Part shown: piece by piece, positions 51,746 through 60,891 of the stretch
Layout: each line of letters starts with the position of its first letter
Position numbering within the stretch: the stretch's first letter is position 1
Assembly: GCF_030127105.1 (NCBI RefSeq)
Contig: NZ_CP126161.1
Location: 186,001-250,000 of the forward strand
DNA: 64,000 nt
Origin: Haloarcula pelagica
GTDB taxonomy: Archaea; Halobacteriota; Halobacteria; Halobacteriales; Haloarculaceae
Reading direction: 5' to 3'
The notes under the pieces: generated by a model
The model's database searches: none
What the model was told of the DNA's origin: nothing
Seen by the model: the letters and a program-made list of their open reading frames with translations, nothing else
Program-made: the position numbers and the translations under genes

Positions 51746-54700
51746 CCCAGGAGTGCTTCCGCTGCGGCGCCACCGAGGACCTCGACCGCTTCGGTGGCAG
51801 TTTCATCTGCCAGGGCTGTGCTCCTGACTCGGACAGCAACCCCGACGAGTGTCCACACGACCACGAGAACCCGGTCGACGTCTGTGACGTCTCCGACGAC
51901 GAACGTGCCGACATGCTCCGGGAGTACCTGGAAGCGTTCGTCGACGAGTTTGGTGAGGTGCCTCGGCTCATGCCTCTCGACGAGGAGGGAAAGGCGCCGA
52001 TCATCCAGGGCCGGGCCAGCCTGGATAGCCCTGCAGGCCGTGAGTTCCTCGTCGACGGCGAGGAAGCGATCCGACAGATCCGCGAAGACGGCGCCCGCGG
52101 CTTCGCGATGTACGCCGGGAAGTGGGACCATGGGACCGAGGATGCCGTCTTCGTCGACCACGACGACGATGCGTTTCAGGCCCCCACTGCCGAACCGACG
52201 CTTGAGGTCCTCTCCGGATCGGGCCGTGGTGCCCACGAGACGTACCGGAACGCCGGCGACGTACAGAACGCCCGCGTCGGCGACAACCTCGGCGAGATCC
52301 GCGCCGAGAACTGGTATGTAGTCACGCCAGGGTCGGTCCACCCAAGCGGCGGGGTCTATCATGTCGTCGAGGACCGCGACGTCGCGACGCTGTCAGACGA
52401 CGATCTCGACGATTCGATGCGGCCGGCGAGCAACCGCCGCGACCGTGACAACGACACCAGCCCGTCGCCGATCGAGGATCTCGATGGCGAGGGCGACCGG
52501 CCGGACGACGACGTCGTCGACGATCGCCTTGAACTCGCGTTCGCGAACAGCCACGACGGCGATCGGATCAAGCGTGTCTGGAACGGCCGGTACAAGGCCG
52601 CCGGCTTCTCCGACCGTTCGGCGGCCGAGTTCTGGCTCGCCAACCGCCTGGACTCCTGGGTCGCTCGCGGTGACGAGACCACGGTCCGGCGGCTCATGGA
52701 CCGCGCCAACCTCCAGAAGTGGCCCGAGCGCCCGGACGACAGTTATCGCGATTCCGTGCTCTCGGAGGTCGGCTACCAGGACTGGTACTACGACCCCGAC
52801 GGATCCGAGGAGGACGATGACCCGGAGTACGGTGAGGAGCGCCACCCGCTCCTCGAGGACGCCTTCGAACAGGAGGCCGACGTCGACGGCGAGCCGACCA
52901 GTGCGCTCCCGCTCGCCCAGCTGGAGGCCCTGCCCCAGCACGAACGGCGCCGGGCGGCCAAGAAACGAGGGCTGGAGTGGCCGTCGACGGATGACGCTCG
53001 CGAGGAGCTCCTCGCGACGATCAAGCAGGCCATGCGCTACGAGGACGAGACCGTCGTCGACGCGCCGACCTCACTCGGGAAGTCCTACTCCGTCGCGACG
53101 ACGCGGTGGGGTGCCTTCGAGGACGTCACCGGTGGGCAGCGAGTGGTCCACCTGAGTGCTACCCGTGACGCTCGCGACGAGGCCGCCGCCGCTGCTGAAG
53201 AACACGGTGGTGAACACTTCGTGCTGCTGTCCCGGCATGAGGCCTGCCCCGTCGCAGCGGGCGACCACGACCCCCGTCACTGCCAGGAAGACGACCGGCA
53301 GCCGATCACGATCAACGGCGAGCCCGCCAGCCAGTGGCTCGACCGGCAGTGTGAGGGCAAGGGAATCCCCTTCTCTGCCGCGCATCAGTACCTCGCCGAC
53401 CACAACGACCAGGGCGTCGCACTGCCCTGTGGCGGCGACGGCTGTCGTGGCGTCACGCAGTGGGATGATCTCCGCGAGGGGGAGCATCCACTCATCATCG
53501 CGACGCACAACTTCGCGCACGTCCCCGGCCTCCGACAGTCGGCGAACATCGTCGTCGACGAGGAGCCCGACTACACCCAGGACCTCACCAAGGACCGGAT
53601 CGCTCGCGCGATCACGGCGTACCTACAGGCCGCCGACGCGCCCGTCACGAACTGGGAGTCGTTCATCTCGCTGGTCGCTCACGACGGCTGGGGTGGCGAC
53701 GCCGCCAAGGAGCGCGACCAGCTCCAGGACTCGCTGGACTATGAGCCCGATCGGGAGTGGTACATCGAGCACGACGACGCCCACACGCTGGCGCCGGCGC
53801 TCGCGAGGGCCATCTTTCACGCCGAGGACCGAGGGAACGGCCGCCGCGTCGGCAAGACGCCCCACCAGCCCCCGCGGCTGGACGCGAACGTCGGCGATGA
53901 CGACGGCTGGAACCGTGTCTGGGTGACCGTCTGTCTCGACGAGGACAACGACGTCCGGACCGTGCGGACGGCGCCGGACTTCAGCCAGGCCCGCAGCGTG
54001 ATCGGCCTGGATGCCCACCCCGCCCAGCCGAAATGGGCCGTGAATACGGTCCCCCACATCGACACCACCGCAGTGCTCGATCCCGAACAGCGTCGTCTGT
54101 GGCGCCGCTACGAGCGCGGCCTCCGTGTCGTCCAGGTGGGCGAGGCGACCCGGCCGCTCGCGAGCGGCGAGTATTTCCAGCGCCAGCAGGTCGAGACGAT
54201 GGTCGAGCACCTCCGGCAGGAGTACGGCAACGAGTTCCAGACCGCGATTTCGACCAGCAGCGTCGAGCCACAGCTGCAGGAGATCCTCACCGACGCCGGC
54301 GTCGACAACGTCGTTCGTCGCGACGCCACTGGCGAGGTCGAGTCCAAGAAGACGATGCACTACGGCGAGGAGAAGTCACGGAACGACTTCGCCGACGAGG
54401 GCGTCGGGCTCGTCGAGGGCTGTGTCGACCCCGGCGATGATCACGTCGTCGACCTGCTGGCAGAGCTCGACCTGGATGCTTCCCCCGAGACGGTCGACGT
54501 CGACGGCGTCCAGGAGCGCGCCCACGGTCGCGGGTTCGAGGGTCCCGATGCCGAGACGGCTCAGGAGATCCTCGCGAGCGTTCGCGAGAACCACACCGCA
54601 CAGGCCGCCGGCCGGTACGCTCGTAACCCCGACGATCCCGACAGCCACGCGACGGTGTTCGTCCGGACCGATGCGATGCCCACCGACTTCGCCGACGTCC

Positions 54701-55101
54701 AGGTCTCGGGGATCGAGTGGACGTTCACCGACGCCCAACGGGCGATCGTCGAGGAGCTCCGGTCGGCCTCGTCCTCGCTGACCGCTCGCGAGATCGCCGA
54801 CACCGCCGGCGTCTCGAAAGAGCACGTCCGCCAGACGCTCGATCGCCTCGAGGGCATGGACGCGGTGCAGGCTCTTGAGGAGGCCGGCGCCCACGGTGCG
54901 ACGCTGTACGCCGACGACGGGCTTCCGGCGACTGGCGTGGTGGATCTCGGTGAGACTGCCAACGATGCCGTATTGGATACCTATACGTGGTCGTTGGCGA
55001 TTCGGGACCCCGATCCAGCCGTCGATGCACTCACCACCGGGACGAGTACCGATGACCAGGACGACACAGCGGTCTGGGACTGGCGGTCAGTGTCAGACTG
55101 A
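51742..55101 (+). CDS. Viral replication protein: zinc finger, Prim-Pol, helicase, HTH
   Basis: 1119 aa from GTG 51742. An N-terminal zinc finger (CFRCG...CQGC) leads to an archaeo-viral primase-polymerase domain, recognisable by AVFVDHDDD (metal Asp pair), SGSGRGAHETY and WYVVTPGSVHPSGGVYHV (residues about 135-210). A helicase region carries Walker A VDAPTSLGKSYS (about 442) and Walker B NIVVDEEPDY (about 607), with AVNTVPHIDTTAVL later. A C-terminal HTH (SLTAREIADTAGVSKEHVRQ, about 1012) may bind the origin. All steps of initiation thus sit in one polypeptide. Whether the helicase is SF2 or SF3 is not certain; the DEE box leans to SF2. Confidence 0.8.
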   Translation: MTQECFRCGATEDLDRFGGSFICQGCAPDSDSNPDECPHDHENPVDVCDVSDDERADMLREYLEAFVDEFGEVPRLMPLDEEGKAPIIQGRASLDSPAGREFLVDGEEAIRQIREDGARGFAMYAGKWDHGTEDAVFVDHDDDAFQAPTAEPTLEVLSGSGRGAHETYRNAGDVQNARVGDNLGEIRAENWYVVTPGSVHPSGGVYHVVEDRDVATLSDDDLDDSMRPASNRRDRDNDTSPSPIEDLDGEGDRPDDDVVDDRLELAFANSHDGDRIKRVWNGRYKAAGFSDRSAAEFWLANRLDSWVARGDETTVRRLMDRANLQKWPERPDDSYRDSVLSEVGYQDWYYDPDGSEEDDDPEYGEERHPLLEDAFEQEADVDGEPTSALPLAQLEALPQHERRRAAKKRGLEWPSTDDAREELLATIKQAMRYEDETVVDAPTSLGKSYSVATTRWGAFEDVTGGQRVVHLSATRDARDEAAAAAEEHGGEHFVLLSRHEACPVAAGDHDPRHCQEDDRQPITINGEPASQWLDRQCEGKGIPFSAAHQYLADHNDQGVALPCGGDGCRGVTQWDDLREGEHPLIIATHNFAHVPGLRQSANIVVDEEPDYTQDLTKDRIARAITAYLQAADAPVTNWESFISLVAHDGWGGDAAKERDQLQDSLDYEPDREWYIEHDDAHTLAPALARAIFHAEDRGNGRRVGKTPHQPPRLDANVGDDDGWNRVWVTVCLDEDNDVRTVRTAPDFSQARSVIGLDAHPAQPKWAVNTVPHIDTTAVLDPEQRRLWRRYERGLRVVQVGEATRPLASGEYFQRQQVETMVEHLRQEYGNEFQTAISTSSVEPQLQEILTDAGVDNVVRRDATGEVESKKTMHYGEEKSRNDFADEGVGLVEGCVDPGDDHVVDLLAELDLDASPETVDVDGVQERAHGRGFEGPDAETAQEILASVRENHTAQAAGRYARNPDDPDSHATVFVRTDAMPTDFADVQVSGIEWTFTDAQRAIVEELRSASSSLTAREIADTAGVSKEHVRQTLDRLEGMDAVQALEEAGAHGATLYADDGLPATGVVDLGETANDAVLDTYTWSLAIRDPDPAVDALTTGTSTDDQDDTAVWDWRSVSD

Positions 55102-55161
55102 CGACTCGGAGACCGATTCACGGCCGTTCGCGGGGCGGCCCGACAGCCCGCGCTCTACCAC

Positions 55162-55395
55162 ATGACTGACGGTATCAACATCACTGACCCCGACATCGCT
55201 CCGCTGCGACCGAGCGCGAAGCTCATCTACCTAGTTCTGGAAGCCCACGGACCGTGTGACCTGACCGAGATCCGGACCCGGACGCAGCTCCCAGACACGA
55301 CCGCGCGTGAGGCACTGGAAGACCTCGTCGAGCGGGGTCTCGTCGACAAAGACCACGTCCTAGGCGACACTCGATGTCGGCAGTACGACACATAA
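55162..55395 (+). CDS. Viral winged-helix regulator
   Basis: 77 aa. LRPSAKLIYLVLEAHGPCDLTEIRTRTQLPDTTAREALEDLVERGLV is a MarR/TrmB-like winged helix filling nearly the whole protein. Palindromes lie just downstream (55399-55429), next to the promoter of the following genes, so it may be the provirus repressor or late-gene switch. That is inference from position. Confidence 0.75.
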   Translation: MTDGINITDPDIAPLRPSAKLIYLVLEAHGPCDLTEIRTRTQLPDTTAREALEDLVERGLVDKDHVLGDTRCRQYDT

Positions 55396-55398
55396 CGC

Positions 55399-55429
55399 TA
55401 TCCGGCCCGGATACCGGTCCGTATACCGG
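55399..55429. promoter_or_regulatory. CCGGATA-type operator cluster before viral late genes
   Basis: Perfect palindrome TATCCGG-C-CCGGATA (55399-55413), followed by two direct ATACCGG copies (55411, 55423). A TATA box TTTATAT is at 55443-55449. The cluster thus sits at the upstream edge of a promoter reading into 55518. Confidence 0.5.
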
Positions 55430-55517
55430 CGCTATCTATTCGTTTATATCAACTCCTCCGCAGTTATCAGGCGACGCGCTACCAGCCGCCCTGGCCCGGC
55501 GGTGACCTCCCCCAGCT

Positions 55518-56078
55518 ATGTCTCTCGAGATCCCATCCACGGCGAGCATCGCGACCGACGACATCGATGTCCCCGACAACCCCGAGGACGTGTTCGAGAC
55601 GCTGGTCGCCGACCCGGCGTTGTGCTGCCAGCAGTGCTTTCGGCGGGTCCGCGCTCGCTTCGAGTTCGACCACGGCTGGGGCCGCGAAGTGGGCGATATC
55701 CTGAGCTTCGTCGACTACGATCTCCCCGAAGGCGAACCGCGCTGGAACACCGCCGACCGAGAGTACTGGGAAGAGGCTGAACTCGCCGATCGTCGCGACG
55801 AGGCCCACCCGCCGGGCGAGGACGGCTCGGGAAAGGCCTGCTCGTTCTGCGGCGCCGTCGATCACCACCGATCGCCGTCGACGCGGTCGCGTGACGAGGC
55901 CCTGGAGGCCGCGGTCGGGATCGTCGCGACGTTGATCGAGTTCGGTGCCGCCCACAACCCGCTCGTCCTCCTGGTTGAGGTCGCCGACCTGAAGCGAAAT
56001 CCGGACTACGCCGGCGACGACTTCGGGACGTTCCGGCTGGCCGTCGCGAGGGCTGTCCGCGCCGGCCGGTCCCGATGA
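55518..56078 (+). CDS. Viral zinc-binding hypothetical protein
   Basis: 186 aa. CCQQC (residues about 35-39) and CSFCGAVDHH (about 112-121) look like paired zinc ligands; between them is an acidic Trp/Tyr-containing segment, and a helical C-terminus follows. No family recognised. First gene after the operator and TATA at 55443. Confidence 0.6.
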   Translation: MSLEIPSTASIATDDIDVPDNPEDVFETLVADPALCCQQCFRRVRARFEFDHGWGREVGDILSFVDYDLPEGEPRWNTADREYWEEAELADRRDEAHPPGEDGSGKACSFCGAVDHHRSPSTRSRDEALEAAVGIVATLIEFGAAHNPLVLLVEVADLKRNPDYAGDDFGTFRLAVARAVRAGRSR

Positions 56079-56202
56079 CCCGCAAGGCGAGGGCATACTG
56101 GCTTCCGCTTCACCCACCCCTACCCCCAGCAGTGAATCGTCAGTCAACCGGCCGACGCCATGACTCATCTCGACCATAGTCGGCCGCCCCGCCCGGATCC
56201 AG

Positions 56203-56234
56203 CACGCTCGCGAGAGCGTGGGGTGCAACTCCCC
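56203..56234 (+). promoter_or_regulatory. Double stem-loop ahead of the small membrane genes
   Basis: CACGCTC-GCGA-GAGCGTG (GNRA-type tetraloop, 56203-56220) is followed directly by GGGG-TGCAACT-CCCC (56220-56234), 26 nt before ATG 56261. Could be a processing site or translational control element. The rest of the 56079-56260 gap is featureless. Confidence 0.4.
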
Positions 56235-56260
56235 GACCGGGCCATCGCAGTTATGGCACC

Positions 56261-56521
56261 ATGTCCACGTCACGACCACTCAACCAAGAACTCGCCGCGT
56301 ACAACGACCGCCTCGATCACTGCCTGAGGAGCCAGTACGGCATGTCACTCCGTCTGTTCAAGATCATCAAGCAGCTCACGCAGCTGACCGGCGTCGCCGC
56401 TGGGATTTACGCGATGTCCCTGGGCGCGCCACCGCTCGCGACGTTCGCGATGATGGCGGTGATCATCACCGGGCCGGAGGGGCTGGAGTACTTCATCGAG
56501 AAGGGTGGTGGGAGTGCCTAA
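56261..56521 (+). CDS. Small viral membrane protein 1
   Basis: 86 aa. A charged N-terminal helix is followed by hydrophobic segments about 42-56 and 60-74 (LATFAMMAVIITGP). Two short TM helices with a compact size like holins, but no family match is known to me. Overlaps the next gene. Confidence 0.55.
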   Translation: MSTSRPLNQELAAYNDRLDHCLRSQYGMSLRLFKIIKQLTQLTGVAAGIYAMSLGAPPLATFAMMAVIITGPEGLEYFIEKGGGSA

Positions 56522-56753
56522 CTACCGCCGGCTCGTCCGCCTGCTCCTGTCGACGGCGATCGTCGCGACGACGTTTGCGCTCTGGGTCCGGGCCCGACTC
56601 GTCGGCACCCGCCTCAGTCCGTTTTTCGTCCTGCTCGTGTTGGCCATCATCGTCGCCGCGTCCTACGTCGTGTTCGGGAAGCGGCTGTTCGGCGACGCTG
56701 TCGACGAGGCCAAAGAGATCCGCAGCACCACGGAGGACTCCGATGAGCAGTGA
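56514..56753 (+). CDS. Small viral membrane protein 2
   Basis: 79 aa from GTG 56514 (overlap of 8 nt with the previous stop; GTG 56505 also possible). Two hydrophobic segments (LLLSTAIVATTFALWV; PFFVLLVLAIIVAASYVVFG) and an acidic C-terminal tail. Class II holin-like topology, function unproven. Confidence 0.5.
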   Translation: MPNYRRLVRLLLSTAIVATTFALWVRARLVGTRLSPFFVLLVLAIIVAASYVVFGKRLFGDAVDEAKEIRSTTEDSDEQ

Positions 56754-56919
56754 CGATCGCCGGTCGGACAACGTCGCCATGTCGCTGTTCGACGAGGCCC
56801 TGCAGGGCCCGTGGTACATCGCGATCCCGCGGTTGGTCGTGCTGCTGACCGTCGGCGTGGTCTACATTGTCGTGGTTCTGGCCTGGAGCTGGCTCAAGGG
56901 AGTGGTCAGCTGTGAGTGA
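56743..56919 (+). CDS. Small viral membrane protein 3
   Basis: 58 aa from ATG 56743, overlapping its upstream neighbour by 11 nt. One hydrophobic segment IPRLVVLLTVGVVYIVVVLAW preceded by a charged N-terminus. Unknown function. Confidence 0.5.
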   Translation: MSSDDRRSDNVAMSLFDEALQGPWYIAIPRLVVLLTVGVVYIVVVLAWSWLKGVVSCE

Positions 56920-57049
56920 CGGTCCGCTTCCCGACGGCGCCGTCGGCGAGTTCGCCAACGCCTACGACGAGTGGCACTACCTCGTCGGCGGCGTCGCGCT
57001 TGGATTTCTGCTCGGCGCGGAGTACAGCCGACGTTTCCACAGAGACTGA
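56912..57049 (+). CDS. Small viral membrane protein 4
   Basis: 45 aa from GTG 56912 (8-nt overlap). A single short hydrophobic stretch YLVGGVALGFLLGAEY. The fourth small membrane-type protein in a row before the terminase genes. Confidence 0.45.
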   Translation: MSDGPLPDGAVGEFANAYDEWHYLVGGVALGFLLGAEYSRRFHRD

Positions 57050-57051
57050 TC

Positions 57052-57567
57052 ATGACCGACGACGAGATCTGCGGAAGCACGGATACGGACAGCGGTGAAC
57101 CCTGCCAGCGTAGCGCTGGTTGGGGGCGTGATTCCGACACCGGCCCGTGCATCGACCATGCTGACGAGGACGGTGGCACCGGTCGAACCTCCCTTCTGGA
57201 GCAGGACGAGTCGATCATCGAAGTGATGGCCGGCGCGCTCCAGGCTGGGGCGACGGTCCCCGAAGCGTGTGCAGAGGCACGGATTAGCGTCGACCAGTAC
57301 CACAAGTGGCGGCGACGCGGTGACAACGACGACGCCAAGGAACTGTTTCGCAAGTTCCGCAACGAAACAGCGCGCGCACGGCGAGTCGCAGCTCGACAGG
57401 ACCGTAGCGAGGTCAAGCAGCAGGCCAAGGAGACGGGCGACACGCGAACCCTTTATAAAATCCACCACGACCAGTACGGCGATACCTACGACGAGGAAGG
57501 CGGCGACGGCGATGCCGCCGAGGGGATCCCGCTGGTCGTGCCAGACAGCGCTCAGCCTGACCCATGA
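57052..57567 (+). CDS. Terminase small subunit (TerS)
   Basis: 171 aa. A CxxxxDTDSGEPC-type Cys-rich N-terminus is followed by an HTH region (residues about 58-88, AGATVPEACAEARISVDQYHKW) like phage TerS DNA-recognition domains, and then a helical oligomerisation region. The stop overlaps the terL ATG (ATGA). Position before terL supports the call. Confidence 0.7.
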   Translation: MTDDEICGSTDTDSGEPCQRSAGWGRDSDTGPCIDHADEDGGTGRTSLLEQDESIIEVMAGALQAGATVPEACAEARISVDQYHKWRRRGDNDDAKELFRKFRNETARARRVAARQDRSEVKQQAKETGDTRTLYKIHHDQYGDTYDEEGGDGDAAEGIPLVVPDSAQPDP

Positions 57568-58850
57568 CAGCCACACCCAAGGGATATCAACCGCTCGACG
57601 CCGGCCCGATCACGGAGCCGACTGCCGAGCGTTTCGAAGAGGAGCAACGCGACGAGTTGCTCGAACCGCTGGATTACCAGGAGCAGTTTGTCTCCTACGG
57701 GTCGACCTACAACGCGTTCGTCTCTGGCATCGGCGCCGGCAAGACGACTGCGCTCATCCAGCGCATCGCCCTCAACGTCGGGTACTGGAACCCTGGCGAG
57801 ACCGGCGTCGTGATCACGCCGACGGTTCCGTCGCTGCGGAACGTCCTCATCCCCGAGCTCCGAAAGTGGGGCTACCTCGAGATCGGCGAGTGGCAGCCCA
57901 GCAAAAAGCGCTGGATCCTCCCGAACGGTGCTACGGTGATCTTCGAGTCGGCCGACAACGCGCGAAAGATCCAGCGCCTCCGGGGCCCAAACATCGCTTG
58001 GTTCGGGATGGACGAGCCATCCTCGATCGCGGCCGAGGCCTGGGACATCATGGTCGGCCGGCTCCGTGAAGGGTCGTACCTGAACGCGTTCATCACGGGA
58101 ACGCCGAAGGGATACAACTGGGTCTACGATACCTTCGTCGGTGACGACGCCCTCAACGACGTCAACCTCGTCCACGACGTCGAGACCGGCGACAACCCGC
58201 ACCTGCCGGATGTCTACACCGACCAGATCGTCGAGCAGTACGAGGGTCGGTTCTACGAGCAGGAGGTCAAGGGCCAATTCACCGACTTCGAGGGGCTGGT
58301 CTACCCCTGGTTCAGTGACGACCACCTCATGGACGAGCCACCAGAGGAGTACGACGAGGTCGTCTACGGCGTCGACTGGGGCCACAACAACCCCGCAGTC
58401 GTCCTGGTCGTCTGTCGGCGCGGTGACCAGTGGATCGTCGCCGACGAATGGTACGAACGCCGGTGTACGACTGGCGACCAGGCTCGCGCCGCCGGCGAGT
58501 TCATCGACGACTACGGGCAGGGAATCATCTACTGCGACCCAGCGGAGCCGTCGAACATCCACGAGTTCCGCCGGGACTACGGCCTGCCGGCGAAGAAGGC
58601 GGCCAACGAGGTGTCGCCCGGTATCCGGAAGATCTCGGAGTTTCAGGACGATTTCCGGGTTGTTCGTCACTGTCAGAACGTCCGCAACGAGTTTCCACAG
58701 TACCAGTACAGGGACGGCGGCGATGGCGACGACCCACTGAAGCAAAACGACCACGCGATGGACGCGCTGCGGTACGCGATCTTCACGCACGCGCCGGCCA
58801 CGAAGACGTCCGACACTGACCGGAGCGGATCTGGGGTGAGCTACGTCTAA
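57564..58850 (+). CDS. Terminase large subunit (TerL)
   Basis: 428 aa packaging motor. Walker A GIGAGKT (55-61), Walker B IAWFGMDEPS (Asp150, Glu151), motif III ITGTPKG. RNase-H-type nuclease acids: Asp271 in VYGVDWGHN, Asp325 in IYCDPAEPS and Asp410 in NDHAMDALRYA. The short length, near the lower end of the family, leaves all motifs intact. It cuts and pumps viral DNA into the prohead through the portal encoded next. Confidence 0.92.
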   Translation: MTATPKGYQPLDAGPITEPTAERFEEEQRDELLEPLDYQEQFVSYGSTYNAFVSGIGAGKTTALIQRIALNVGYWNPGETGVVITPTVPSLRNVLIPELRKWGYLEIGEWQPSKKRWILPNGATVIFESADNARKIQRLRGPNIAWFGMDEPSSIAAEAWDIMVGRLREGSYLNAFITGTPKGYNWVYDTFVGDDALNDVNLVHDVETGDNPHLPDVYTDQIVEQYEGRFYEQEVKGQFTDFEGLVYPWFSDDHLMDEPPEEYDEVVYGVDWGHNNPAVVLVVCRRGDQWIVADEWYERRCTTGDQARAAGEFIDDYGQGIIYCDPAEPSNIHEFRRDYGLPAKKAANEVSPGIRKISEFQDDFRVVRHCQNVRNEFPQYQYRDGGDGDDPLKQNDHAMDALRYAIFTHAPATKTSDTDRSGSGVSYV

Positions 58851-58851
58851 C

Positions 58852-60717
58852 ATGACTGATTCATCAGACGAGGAGTCGACGCGCGTCTCCCTTTCCGTCT
58901 CGACGCCCGGCAACAGTGGGGCGATGGAGAAGGCAACGGAGACGACACAGCTCGACGAGCGACGCATCGCGACGGACGTCGGCCGGGGGATCGTCCCACC
59001 GTACAACCCCGAGACGCTGGCCGCGTTCCAGGAGCTGAACGAGACGCATCAGGCGTGCCTGCGCAAGAAGGCCCGCTACGAGTGTGGCTACGGCTTCGAC
59101 ATCGTCCCGCACCCGAGCGCTAGCGACCCCGACCCGGACGGCGACGCCTACAAGACGGTCGATGACTTCTGGCACGGTTCGGACTCGAAATGGTCGATCG
59201 GGCCGGAGAACACGACCGTCGCGACGCCCGAGGAGGTCCTGGAACTCTCCCGACTGGACTACCACGGCATCGGCTGGGCCTCGCTGGAGATCCTCGTCGA
59301 GGGCGACGGCACGCCGGTCGGGCTGGCACACGTTCCGTCGGCGACCACTCGGGTCCGCAAGACGACCACGGAGGTCGAGACCGAAGACGGCGAGACAGAA
59401 GAGGAGATCGTCAGCGGGCACGGCTACGTCCAGATCCGGCAGGGGCGCCGGCGCTACTTCGGCGAAGCCGGCGATCGCTACGGCGACGACCCGACGTTCG
59501 TCGACAAAGAGACTGGCGAGGTCGCGGACAGTGCCGACGCGCTCCCGAACGGCCCGGCCAACGAGCTGATCTTCGTGCCGAACCCCAGCCCGATCTCGCT
59601 GTACTACGGGATCCCGGACTGGGTCGCAGCGATGCGGACCATGGCCGCCGACGAGGCCGCCCAGGAATGGAACCACGACATCTTCGACAACCTGGGGATC
59701 CCTCACTACGCGATCAAGGTCACCGGTGGGACGCTCACCGAAGACAGCAAGGAAGAACTCCGCGAGCTGCAGGAGAACCTCAAGGGCGAGTCCTACCGGA
59801 CGGCCATCCTTGAGGTCGAGGGTTTCGAGTTCGAGTCCGACAACCCGCTCGACGAGGGCGACCCCAAAGATGTGAACATCGAGTTCGAACCGCTGGGGGC
59901 AACCGACTCCAACGACATGGAGTTCCAGGAGTTCCGCGAGCGCAACGAGCACGAGATCGCGAAGGTCCACGAGGTCCCGCCGATCCTCATCAACGTCACC
60001 AGCACGTCCAACCGCTCGAACTCCCAGGCGCAGGTCCAGGAGTTCGCCGAGGACGTGATCGCCCCCGAGCAGGCAAAGTTCGAGGCGCGACTCTATCGCA
60101 TCCTCCATCAGACCGCACTCGGCGTCGACGACTGGACGATCGACTTCGAGCTGCGGGGCGCGAACCGTCCACAGGAGGAGGCACGGACGGCGCGGGCGAA
60201 GATCCAGGCCGTCCGCGGCGCGATCCCAATCGACCGGGCGCTGGAGATGATCGGCGAGGATCCGCTGCCCGACGACCACGACGTCGACGGCGAGACGCTG
60301 GTCGCCAACGTCGGCGCCGAGTTTGAGGCCGACTCGGAGGCCAGCCGCTCCGAGGATGCGCCACCGAAGGCCAACAAGGTCGGCACGCGGGCCAGTCTCT
60401 CGGTCGAGCTGGACGACCCGCTGTCGCCTGAGGAGGTCCGGACGGACATGATGGCCTTCGAGAGTAGCAATCTCGTCTCCGGGCTGTACGACCGCCAGAC
60501 ACGGGACCTCTACATCCGGTTCCACGGCGACCCCGTCGACCGGATCTACGTCTACCTCGATGTCCCCGAGGAAACCTGGCAGGGCCTGAAGAACGCCGAG
60601 AGTCACGGCTCCTACCACCACGAGCACATCAAGTGGGACTTCGTCTACGAGGAGCTGACCGACACGAGCGGCTGGCCCCAGATCGGGGCGTCGGCGCCGG
60701 CCCCAGCTGACGACTGA
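58852..60717 (+). CDS. Portal protein with fused C-terminal KTSC domain
   Basis: 621 aa. Residues about 30-470 are portal-like (RRIATDVGRGIVPPYNPETL; WASLEILVEGDGTPVGLAHVPSATTRVRK; IPDWVAAMRTMAADEAAQEWN; NRSNSQAQVQEFAEDVIAPEQ). Residues 535-601 (FESSNLVSGLYDRQTRDLYIRF, DVPEETWQGLKNAESHGSYHH) match the KTSC domain, a small conserved module of unknown role often found as a free protein. Dodecameric DNA entry ring of the capsid. Confidence 0.85.
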   Translation: MTDSSDEESTRVSLSVSTPGNSGAMEKATETTQLDERRIATDVGRGIVPPYNPETLAAFQELNETHQACLRKKARYECGYGFDIVPHPSASDPDPDGDAYKTVDDFWHGSDSKWSIGPENTTVATPEEVLELSRLDYHGIGWASLEILVEGDGTPVGLAHVPSATTRVRKTTTEVETEDGETEEEIVSGHGYVQIRQGRRRYFGEAGDRYGDDPTFVDKETGEVADSADALPNGPANELIFVPNPSPISLYYGIPDWVAAMRTMAADEAAQEWNHDIFDNLGIPHYAIKVTGGTLTEDSKEELRELQENLKGESYRTAILEVEGFEFESDNPLDEGDPKDVNIEFEPLGATDSNDMEFQEFRERNEHEIAKVHEVPPILINVTSTSNRSNSQAQVQEFAEDVIAPEQAKFEARLYRILHQTALGVDDWTIDFELRGANRPQEEARTARAKIQAVRGAIPIDRALEMIGEDPLPDDHDVDGETLVANVGAEFEADSEASRSEDAPPKANKVGTRASLSVELDDPLSPEEVRTDMMAFESSNLVSGLYDRQTRDLYIRFHGDPVDRIYVYLDVPEETWQGLKNAESHGSYHHEHIKWDFVYEELTDTSGWPQIGASAPAPADD

Positions 60718-60783
60718 CGCAAAGACCGATGACCGCGGGAGTTCCCGGCTCCCCGCGCGAGGCACGACCGGGCACGATTCTCT

Positions 60784-60888
60784 ATGAGTAAACACAGCGA
60801 CAAGGAGCGCGGCGAGAAACGGGGCGTCCTCGAAACCGGTCGTGCCAACGACGACGAGGACGCCGACGACGCCGCCGACGAGGACTGA
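60784..60888 (+). CDS. 34-aa highly charged viral ORF
   Basis: MSKHSDKERGEKRGVLETG followed by an Asp/Glu/Ala-rich tail. Basic N-half, acidic C-half. Lies 3 nt before the protease gene and 66 nt after the portal gene. Too short for homology; plausible as a small virion or assembly factor. Confidence 0.4.
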   Translation: MSKHSDKERGEKRGVLETGRANDDEDADDAADED

Positions 60889-60891
60889 TAC

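Noticed and set aside
51133-52362. Long minus-strand frame next to tRNA-Thr that could be taken for an integrase
   Set aside because: No tyrosine-recombinase R-H-R-Y pattern; it is antisense to three overlapping plus-strand genes with clear domains.
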